This document shows positions 24,701 through 36,700 of a stretch of 64,000 nt of DNA, piece by piece. Position 1 is the stretch's first letter, and every line of letters starts with the position of its first letter. Origin of the DNA: an uncultured Clostridia bacterium (lineage in GTDB: Bacteria > Bacillota > Clostridia > Christensenellales > UBA1242); the NCBI GenBank assembly GCA_934754335.1, contig CAKVHY010000001.1, positions 1-64,000 on the forward strand. Direction: 5' to 3'. A program made the translations under genes and the position numbers. Under the pieces are notes generated by a model. It saw nothing but the letters and a program-made list of their open reading frames with translations. It had not been told where the DNA came from and did no database searches.

Positions 24701-27700
24701 CAAGTCTTGAGAATCTATAATAATTGAAATCTTCGTCATTGTTGCCTTCTACTCCAGCATTTTTTAATTTAGATGAGAAATCGCCAGAATATGCATAAGT
24801 TATGGTTTCAGAAGTTGAGCCTCCAAATAACGTGTACTTAGTTAAGTTTCTAACCAAATATTCCTTTTCTCTATCGTCATCACCTTGATATTCACCTATT
24901 ATTTTTAAATCATCTTTTCCACCAAGAACCGCTTTAACGCTCGTGGCATTTCCGATTTCCAATATTAATCTTTCAGTATTACTCTTAGCAAACGCCATCA
25001 TAAAGTAAACGCTTTCGCTCTTTACCCTTTGATTCGTTGGATTATTAGATGAATCATACCATTCATCAATTGGATTACCGTCTTCATCTTTATCACGGCA
25101 ATATGCGTTCTGAGTGTTATAAGACATTGCTCTTCCGATAAACGCGCCAATCTCTGCTTGGAATGCATCTATTCTATAAGTTTTTCTATTAACCACTTTA
25201 TGGTCTTCTTTCCAAAGGTTTGCTCCAACTACAGAACTTAGAGAAATAGTTGTATTCACATTTTCTCTTTGAACGGATTTCCAATTCTTAATATAATAAT
25301 CATTGTTCTTATCTGCATCTAACAACTCTCCATTAATATCTTGCATTGTTTGCAGACCGATAATTCCGCCATAAGATACGAACGAGAACACGGAAGATGT
25401 GGTGTAAACGTCCTTCAAACTAATTCCGATTGAAAGTCCAACCAATCCGCCTGCGAATTTTGAATTTATACTTGCCACGTCCACTCTGTTATAACTAAAA
25501 GCAATATCTCCGCCATAGGTTAATCCAGCAAGTCCGCCAATATAATGAGCATTTGCACTTGTGGCACCAAATAGGGCTGTGTTTTCACCTTCAAATGTAT
25601 CTTCACTATCACCCTGGGCAACGCCCCATTTCAAAGAGATTGTAGATTTTGAATTATTTGGATCAAATTCTTGAACCTTATTATATATCTCTGCATCAAT
25701 ACTAGTTTGTTTTGCATGAGTTACTTCACTGCTTGTGATATCTCCTTCTAAATGTCCAACCAAACCTCCACCAATAGCGCTAGCCACAATTCTTGTGTTT
25801 TCAGAAACCACCAATTTAGAATTACTAATCAATGAGTTTTTTCCCACATAACCAAATAATCCGCCCACAACTTCACCACGAAGAGTTACATTGCCAGTTA
25901 CTTGATTACTTCTAATATTTGCATTACTAACCACATCATTGCCCAAATCAACATAATCGGCTTCTAATATTCCGGCAATTCCGCCAGCATAAGAAACTTC
26001 GTCTATATTAGATATGTATTGTTCCTTTTCATCCACAATTTCATATGAATATGTGTATAAGTTAAATCTATGTGAAGGGTCGTCTGTTTTAGAAGAATAT
26101 CTATTTGCAGGGCCTGTGTACATATTAGATTTGACAGAAACAGAAGATTTAATATTTGTTACGATTGTATAAACACTAGGATTATTTTCTTTATCATATC
26201 TGCCTGAAATTTTTCCTGTTAAACCACCAGTGGCATTAAAGCCATTGATGATGGAATCATCGTCACCCAAGATTTGAATATTTTCAATATCTCCGCCTTC
26301 AATTCTTCCAGCCAATGCACCAACATACTTAACTGCTGTGGCACTAATCGTATCGATATCTAGATTTAAGTTTCTAACGCTTGCACCCCTTAAACCATCT
26401 TCTTCGCCTTTCAACACTTTGAATAATCCGATTTCTTCAATCCTTTCAGCCTGAACTTTCTCGTTTTCAGCAACAATCTTTAAATCTTGAATGGTCATAC
26501 CATTTCCTTCTAAGTCACCACGGAAAGTTAGTTTGTATGTTTTAACTGATTGTAAAACATTATCAAAATAGATATCTTTAACAAATCTTAAGTAAGCATC
26601 TTGATCAAGAGTTGTTTCTTCGCCTAAAGAATTTATTTGCAATGAATAAACATTGAACTTTTCTGCAGACGTAATCAAATATGGATTTAATACGCTTTCG
26701 CCATAAATTATATTAACGTCCTTAGAACTCTTTTGAACATAACTATATGTATAAGAACTATCGCTCGTTTCATCTATCGCATTAATAGAATTTATTGCCA
26801 CGATTAATATCTCTAGAATATCTTTATCGCTAAGTTCGCTTGCCCCTGCTGAAGAAACCGTACCTGTGTAATCAATTCTATTAATGAAGTAATTGTTCAT
26901 AATATTTTGAATTGTATTGTTTCCTGAGATTATCAAATCAGAAGTAATTAATGGGTTTTTAACTGAAATATAAGCATTTATAATCGCTTCGCCCAACTGA
27001 TTTGCATAACCACAAATATAATTTTCATTTTCATTCGTACTCGCACTTGAACCATTTCCTATTAATCCAATAAATATTTCTTTATTTGATACTCCATTCC
27101 CCGGATAACCATCTCCCGACTCTAAAAGTCTTGATTTAACTCTTGCATATCCCATATCTGAAGATAGAGTTTCTAGAACTTCTTTCATATCGCTATTAGA
27201 TGGTAATTGTGGAATGAAGTTTGCCTTTCTTAGACTCATTGTTTTTAAGTTTGCAGATACAAGTTGTGGAACTCTTGAAGTATAAGACGAATGTTTGAAA
27301 TATTTTGCTATCGCTGTGTTTTCACTTGCTTCATTTGTATCAAGAGTTGGAATAAACCACACAGCACTTGCCAATTTCTCGTTATCTTCAGTTCCATTTA
27401 AAGCATAATCGCTATTAAATGAATATGTTGCAAAACTTGTGTAGGCTGAAAATTCAATAGAAGACAATCCTATTGCAGTGCTATCTCCAGAACCGAATGG
27501 ATCAGTGAATAACGCTCCGCCATTTACAACAAATTCCAACTTCTGCTCGCCATCGCCCGCACTACCAGTTGTGGAGAAAATTTGTTGCAATCCAAGTTGA
27601 TTTTCAGAGCCATAGTAAAGTTCTCCATATTTTTCTTTAAATTCATCACTAGTTGTATCCATTGAATGCAATGCATTATAGATATCAAACAACTGCTGAT

Positions 27701-30700
27701 AATCGTTGTTATTAACCTGCAAATAATAACTATTTTCAATATCACCATTATTCAAACTTGTGGAAGTTGAGCCTTCAAACACAACGCCTGTGAAAGGTTT
27801 ATGATAAGTATCATTTGTTTGAACAGAAGATAATGTAAAGGAATTATTAATTGAAGCAGAAGCATTATTTGCAAATACAAATCCGCTTGAACCACTTGCC
27901 AAGATTAAGATATTTGAATAGGAGTTTGTAACCACACCACTATTTGAATAAACAAATCCTGAAGCATTGCCTGCCGAATTGATTACTGCACCAATCGCTC
28001 TTTGATTTAGCATATTTGTGTAATCAAGTTTAAAATCTGTTTGCTCATTTAAGAAAGTTTTTAATTGAGCGTTTGTACCATTAGTGATGCTATTATATGT
28101 GTATCTAAGACCAACATATCTATCACCAAATGTGGCATTATTCTCAAGCACTGTATCGGCTGTGATGCCCGAAATATTTGGAGTTTTATCTAGTTCGCCT
28201 GAAGTTATTTCTCTTCCATAAACATATGAATAATTTATCTCACCGCTATTGAATATTGTGAAGCCTGCAGTTCCATTACTTGCGTAAGTTCCTGCACCCT
28301 TTTCTGAAATATTATAAATATTTCCGCCTTTGAAATAACTTGAAGAAATCTTTCCGCCTGATGCATTTTCACAAGCAAAACCTGAAACATATATATTTCC
28401 GATAATTGATATATTTTCAATTGCACTATTTGTTACAAATCCACTATTAACACCAATAACTCCGCCAATTCTTATATCTTCGCTAGAACTAATCACATTA
28501 GATGAAACTTTCACAATAGATGTTGTTCTATTAGATGCATCTAACAACGGATTTTGTTTTTTATACTCGGAATAATATGATGATTTATCTGTTCTTTGAA
28601 CCAAGCCATCTCTTTCTTCCCTATATGAATCTGCATCATAAGTTATATAAGCATTTGTGATAGTTCCTTTATTTTCACCAGCAATCAAACCAAACTTAAC
28701 TTTGCTTAAATCGTTTACTAAAACATTAATATCTCCGTCAGAATTTTTAATTTCTGCAGTATCATCAAAATTCCTATTTGCTGGTACAACTTCTAAGATA
28801 ATATTTTTAAGCAAGGTATTCTCAGAAACTGTTCCAAACAACCCAATATTAGTTTCGCCTGAAGTTCTAAAATCATTAAACGATTTTAATCTTAAAACAT
28901 ATTCGTTTCCGTCTAGGCTTGCAATGGCAGTGTTCAATGGTTCCCAATATTCAAGTTCCAAATCTTCCATTAAGATATAATGCCCACCTGCCTGCATGTT
29001 TTTCAATTCTTCAACAGTGTAAATTGGCTCCGGATTTTCTTCATTAGATAATTGAATTGCATTAAATCCAAATTCGCATTCAAAATCTTCCGAATATTTA
29101 TTTTCTTTACGATTTTCTTCCAAGTTATCTATCAAGCCAACGCATGTTTTTCCGTTCGCATCTTTGCCATAAGCAATTTGAACGCATAATGCAATTTTTG
29201 CTGTTGTATTAATATTTGTTACTCTAACATTTAATGTTGCATAAGGCTCAAGCAATTCCATTGTGGTGTTTTTTCCCGTTGGAACACTAATGCCTGTATT
29301 AATTCTGCTTGCTCTAGCATTTGTAATCTGAATACCATTATAACCTGAATTGCCATCAACAGACAATGTTTCTAATCCGTTTGCTCCAACATATTTCCAA
29401 TATGCAGATTTGAACTGATAATACCCTTCGCTTACTACTGCTGGTTTTGAAAGTACATTTTGAAGTTTTGAATACTTATCAATATTTTCTGCTAACGAAT
29501 CAAATGTGCTAGTTAAGATTTCAGTTTCACCAAAATTACTAGCCTGATTTTGCCAAGTGGAAATCAAATTCAAACTATCAGCACCTTCAGTTTTAATCAA
29601 ATCTTCAAGACTGATATATTCACCAAATAATCCTTTAGACGTGATAAGTGCTTCCATTTTAGCAATATCTTTTCTAATATTTGCCAAAATTGTATCTGCT
29701 TTCGCAACTATTTCATCATTACTATTTCCAAGACTTGAACCAAACATTCCAGTTAAATCTTTATATGAAACATATGAAGCATCAATCACTGCTCTTAGGG
29801 CATATTCTTGATTATAGTTTCCATTCAATTCATAACCACCAGAAGAATTTTGTTCAACTCTTTCTGCCAGCACATTATTAACCACAAATTCTGAGATTAT
29901 AAACGAAACTTTTTTCTTACTTTCATATCTATTATTATTGATAATCTTATAGGACGTAACTTCTAAAGAAAATTCTTCGCCAATAATATCTCTATTATAT
30001 GGAATATAGAACCTATAAGTTATGCCATCATTATCTCTTGAAATACTTCTTTCATAGATATATCTTACAACTGCTTCATCTTGCAATGAATAGGACTTGC
30101 CAGTTATTAAATCTTCCACGTCTTTATCAACTGTTAGATTAAATAACTTGCTTTCGTCTAGCGTGCCATTAGTTTTAACTGTTAACTCAACTTCTGTTCC
30201 AATTGCCACCGCTCTATCTGTTTGGCCATTGGAAGTGAATTCTAAATCTGGAGTTAGTTGCGGAGAAATTATCAATTTCTCATCAATAACCTTTTTGCCA
30301 TCAGTATAACCAACCACGCTTAATTCAAACTTAATGCTTGCATCATTAAACGTTGGAATGCTAGTTTTTACATAATAATTTCCATTATATTCAAAGTTTG
30401 TTAAACCTTCAGATTGATAACCAAAACTAATTTGTTTTAAACCTAAAGTTCTTGAAACTTCAACATTTCCATTATCGTCTGCAATAGAAGTGTAATAACC
30501 ACCAAACAAATATTTATCGTTTGTTGAACCATTTTGATTAGAAATATAATTCGCATACATTTGCTCTAACGAAATTGAATAACCATTCACCACGTTTGAA
30601 CTAATTGTTAAACTATCCACTTTACTATAACCTGGGTGGATATTGATATGTAATAAGCCTGGTTGACCGCAAACTAAAGTATTTGAAATGAAACTTTGAT

Positions 30701-33700
30701 TTATTCCTGTGATAACATTTGGCTTACCTGTTACAACATCATAAGATTGCAAAGTTATATCAGCATAATGGCTTAATGTTACTTTTTCCACATCTTGTGG
30801 ATTAATAGAATAATCAAACGAAACAGTTTCTATTCTTCCATCACTATCACCATATTTCTCAGAGTTATTTACCAATGTGAAGAGTGAGAACTTTAATTTT
30901 TCAGTTTTTGTAATGTAGTATTTATATTCGTCTAAAACTGTGATTGTAAAACTATATTTTATATATTTAGTTAAGTAGTAATCAGTTTCATTTTCAATTG
31001 CATTATGTTCTTTATCAAATCTAACAATTGAAGTTAGCGATACTCTAAATTTATCAACGATAAATCCTTCAAACAAGTTATCTTCTTGTGGCAACTCATA
31101 AACAAGCGAACCTGAAAGAGTACTTGTTCCTTTATCTGTTGTATAAGCATCTATATCTTTGCCTGTAAAATCATCATGGATTGAATCAACGGTTTCAAAA
31201 CTATAGCCTTCACCAACTTCTCCAAACGATTTCAATTCCATAAACTTGTTTTTATCGTTTTGAACGGAGATATATAATTTTGCATTAGCATTATCTGTGG
31301 TGATAGTGGTTTCAAAACTACTAGGACTAAATGGATTTGTTTCAGAATCAATGATTGTGGAAAGGGATTTCGTTCCATTTAAAATATTGATATTAAACCT
31401 ATCGCCACTCTTTTCGCTTAATTCTTTGCCTTCCTTATAAATCAAAACTCTTGTGTTTTCATCTATCTTCACATAAGGAACAGCCATCAACGAATATGTT
31501 GTGGCACTTAATCCGCTAATCACTGCTTCAGATGCGTTATCGCAATCAACATAGATTAAGTTTCCTTTGCCTTCAACTGCATTTAATTTAAACAACTGAT
31601 TATTTATGCTAAATCCATCAGGAATTCCGTTAAGTCCTTCATGATAAATTCCATCTTCAGATAAGATATAGAATCTTACGCCAAAATCAAAATATGTATT
31701 ATTCTCTAGCGGAACATTGCCATATAATTTGATTAATGTTTTATCAACGCCATCTTTAGTTGTTAAATATTCACCTAAGCCAAAATATAATCCAGCAGAA
31801 GAATTTTTAATAATATTTAAAGATGGAATAGAGTTTTCCGTTGCGGTTCCAAGAAGTGTTGTTCTAGAAGAATCTTTATAGATTTCAACATTTGAAATAG
31901 CATTTATTATATTTAATCTTATCTTTTTACTAAATTCAGAATTTAATTTACTTGTGATTGTTAATTCTGCAACGCCCGTGCCTTTTACAATCAAATAATT
32001 CTTGCCATCTTCATTTACAATTGCGACCAAGTTAGAATTGCTTTTTATATTCAATTCACTTGAAGATATAAATGATGGAGTGGCAACTGCTTTCACCAAA
32101 TCGCTTAATAAATATCTGTTTTTAAGAGTTATTAAGGCATTTAAGTGGGCAGTGAAAATCTTTTCATTTTGAGTTACCTTTTCTAAGTTGCCATCATGAT
32201 TAAAATCATAATAACCAAATCTTAATGGCAAGCGATTTGTATCAACACTATAATAAGATAATGTGATTTCATCTTCTTTTATCTCTGTTTGAACTTTCTT
32301 TGCAATCACCTTATTTGTTAAAGCATCATAAGATTCTTCTTTAATCTCTTCCGTTTCAATGACTTTAACGATTGTTCCAATCTCTGTTTCACCTTCAGAA
32401 GGATAAGTTTTATCCACATATCCACATTCAACAGATAAGTTTTTTGGTGGCAAATCAATTATAAATTGAACTTTGCCATTTTTCTCTTTTTCTGCTCCTA
32501 GAAGCAATGGGAAACCATTATTTGTTTCTGAACTCAAATAATAATCCAAATCTTCCAACTTATCAGGTTTGCCATTTGTTTTATCCCAACCCGTTTCATT
32601 ATCAACGGAATTTATAATTGCCATATTCCATGAAGAACTTACAAAGTTTGAATAGAATTTAATATTTGAAACAATCAAGTTTGTGAAGAAAACATTATCT
32701 TGATAAAGTTTTATTTGAGTGCTTACTCTATTAAACCTTTGAACGTTTTCGTAATAATATAACTTTCCAGCAATTTTAATGAATTTGCCAGTATTACTTG
32801 CTATGCCATTTTCATCGCATCTTAAAGCATCAGATTCTCTAATATAACAAATCCTATTTTCAGCACTTAGATATGCGATATAATCACCATTTGTTTGTGC
32901 TTTAAATGAATTTATTGAAACACTTCCATTCTTAGCCAAGGCTTCATCGATTGTTATAACATTTTCGCTTATAACAACGCCATCTGCTGTTTTTGTTAAA
33001 ATATATGTTTCAAATCCAATATAGTAACTATTCAATGTTACAACATTTGGAATTTTATATTCTTTACTTAGCGTAACTGAACTTATAGCATTGCTAAAGT
33101 TTCCTTTAAGACCGCCATCACCTAATTTTGCATAACTAGGCAAATTTTCATAAGCAGTGTAATATAAAGTTTGAACTTTAGTTGCAATAGATTTCCCGCC
33201 AACTTCCTTTATTGTTAAAACCAATTTATATTGCAAATTAGATAATAGCGTGCACCAACCATCAAAACTTTCAGCATTTATTTCTGCATCGTCTATCACA
33301 AATTTATAACCATTCATAGCGTTTGCAAACACTCCGCTATCAATCATAGTTAAATCTAAACCCAAAATATTTTTAACGACTACTTTTGCTTCTGTCAAAT
33401 TAGTTACTTCTGTCTTATCAAAATATGTTCTTTCGAATTTAACTAAATCAATCTTTTGTTCAACTTTTTCAGTTTTATATTCATTAACGCCTGCAAAATT
33501 TTGAACAACCTGATTTCCACCATAAACTTTTAATAATGAATATGAATTTATGATGTTATATGCTCCATAGTTTTCGCTTCCACACTTATACGTTTTTATA
33601 GTTGAATAATTTGCATCTCCACTTAAAATTGTAACCTTTGCGCCAGTCATAATACCACTGGCATCACCTATAAATCCGCCTGCGAACAAGTTCTCATCTT

Positions 33701-36700
33701 TATAGTAACCATCAACGATTACATTTTTCATTACGATTGCAATTTTATTTTCTTCACCTTGCAAACCACCAAGTGCACCACCAACAATTGACTTGTCTGA
33801 AGAACCTGATGGATTATATACATTGAATTTAACATTTGCATAACAATTTTCCAAAACTAAGTTCTTTGCTCTACCAACAAGTCCGCCAGCCACATAGCCA
33901 GTTCCCAAATTCACTACTATATCGCCAAAATACAACTTATTTCTATCATCTTTAGAATAGTTAGCACTTGCAATCTCTCTATCAACATAAGAATAAACTG
34001 AAGAATATCTTATTGCATTTGTTAGAGTTACAACCGAGCCTGAATCATTAGCATTTGTAATATTTAAGCCAACAAGTCCGCCCACAGCATCTGAGCCATA
34101 AATACCTGTGTTGAAATAACTATAAATATCGTCATTATCAACAAACTGAACTTTAACATTTTCAATTTCACCATAAAAATCGGAAAGTGCTTCAATATTA
34201 AGTTTTTCATCTACGCTTAAATTCAATAGTGGAGCAGTGCCAACTCCTTCACCATTTAAGTTTGTTCCAACCGCACCACCAATGTAGTTTGAACCAATTA
34301 GCGTTGGCTGAACAACCATGTTTTGAAGACTACCTGCATTCACACCTGCAATGCCACCAATGTTATTGTTTCCATAAATAAATGCTCTGATTTGACCAAA
34401 CGAGATTTCACCTAAGTTTAAGCCAGCCACACCACCTAATGCAAATTTAGATGTGGACGAAACATTGCCAGCACCTGTTAACACTGGATTAATGCAAGCA
34501 TAAACATTAAATTCAGATAAACTACTATCTTTTTCTTCAAATTCAATACTGCTTCCTGTTCCAACAAATCCAACCACGCCACCAGCCAAAACATTTAAGC
34601 CATCGTTCCCTGCAAAGCCAGTGGAAATTTTAACTTTAACTGATGGATTAATAATTTTACCGCCAATTGTAGCACCAGCAAGTCCACCAATCAAAACATT
34701 CTTAACATCGCTTCCAGCATTTATATTTATGCCATTCTGATTATTTGAAAGTGCGTAAACTTTTTGTCCGCTTAAGTCTTCCAAACCATTGCCATCATCT
34801 ATATAGCAATTTGAAATTTCTGTATCTATTGCAAGAGCAACTAGCGAACCAACTAACACATTTTCAGAAGTGGCGTTCAAGTTAATCTTTATATTTTTTA
34901 TGGCAACGTTTTCAATTTTAGCGCCTTTTGTAACGCCAAACAAACCTATAAATTCAAGATCATCAACATTGTTTAATTCTATACTAATGCTTGGAACAGC
35001 ACCAAATCTTGTTGAGCCAACGAATGAACCAGTAAATGGATTTTCAATTGAACCAATAGGTTTGAAGTTCGAACTAGAAAGCGTTATATTATTTGCTAAG
35101 ATATAATTTTCTGCGTAAGCGGAAGTGTTATTAGATAACTTTATCAAATCATCTTCAGTGGCAATTTCATATGGTACTTCTAATCCATCTTGAACTTCAA
35201 TATCTATATTTTTCCATATTGCATAATCGTTATTTCCCATCGCACTATCAATCGCACAAAGTCTTAACACAAACGATGGGGCAGTGTAACTAGAATTAAC
35301 TGGCAAACTTACAATCCAAACTTTAACTATCTGATTTTCATTATCCACTTCAGCATCAATGCTTGCATCAAATATTTGAAGTGCAATATTTTTGTTTTCA
35401 GGATTTAAAGGATTTAGAGAATATGAAAATTCAAACGTATTCTTATCGTTTTTCTCGAAATAAACTCTATCTGAGATTATTTCTTTAACAACAAATTCAC
35501 GTTTATCAAAACTTATCTTATTCATTGCCACGTCAGGAATAATTTCACTTACAAGTTTTGCATTTGCAACCGTTATCCTTGTGTGGTTAGAAAATCCTGA
35601 CTGATAAGAATTTCCATAAAAATCTTCGTACGATTCTTGAACATATGCATAAACATAGAAATATGAACTAAAATCAACGTATTTATTAATTAATGCGTTA
35701 TCTCTTAACCTTGTGGTTAGCGTTAGAGTGGTTAAATCATCACTTAGAAGATAAGTAATCACCACACTAATAGAGTTGCCTTCCAAAACCACTTCGCCAG
35801 ATTTGTTGTTTTTTCCAATTCGTCCATCACCCGATGAAAGTAAAGAATCACCATTAAGTTTATTTAATAAATTCCAAGTGATTTCATATTTGCTTTTTAC
35901 GTCCACAGGGGCAATATTAATTGAAACTTTTGTTGTTCCCTTAGATTCTTTCTCATCAATATTTAATGTATCAAAGGTGAAGATTGAAGGATTTGAAGAA
36001 GTTGTTTTAACAGAACCTATCAAGGATTTAACATGTACATAGAAAATGAATTTAAATTCCTTTTGACTAGGCTCTTGGCTTAAATTATCTTCTTCCCAAG
36101 AATAACCACGAATTGTGATTTCAATTTCCGTTTTATATGCAGAAATATTTTTTGCGATAATATTTTTACTTTGCACCAAAACGCTTTCAGGTGCTGAACT
36201 TAAAATCCTATAACTCGTGTAACCTTTATTAATATCTAGAGTGTAACTAAGTCCGCCATCTTTAAACTTAATTGCCACAGTTTGCTTATTGCCAACCAAC
36301 GCAGAATATTCGTTATATTCTCCGTTATCATACATGCCCTTTTCTTTAATCTCAAGCATCTCTTTATCTGCATAACTTCCAAGTTCTGCCACCAAGTTTT
36401 CCGACTTTAAATTCATTAAAACTTTAACTGTTAGTTTGAAGACATAACCATTAGGCGTTTGAACTGTAACCACGCTAGAACCAAGTTTAACTTTCAATAC
36501 TTTGATGCTAAATCCTGTTAAAGTTTTATTGCCAATCTCGATTATTTCATTATCGCTATTTGAGAATTTAAAGTTATCTATTTTCAAATCGGAATATTTT
36601 GAATCCACTTGACCATCTATTCCAATCCATGATGGATTTCTATTTGGATTGTTTACTTCTAAGAAGTTGAATGTGATAGGAGCAGTGGACAAGAAATCCA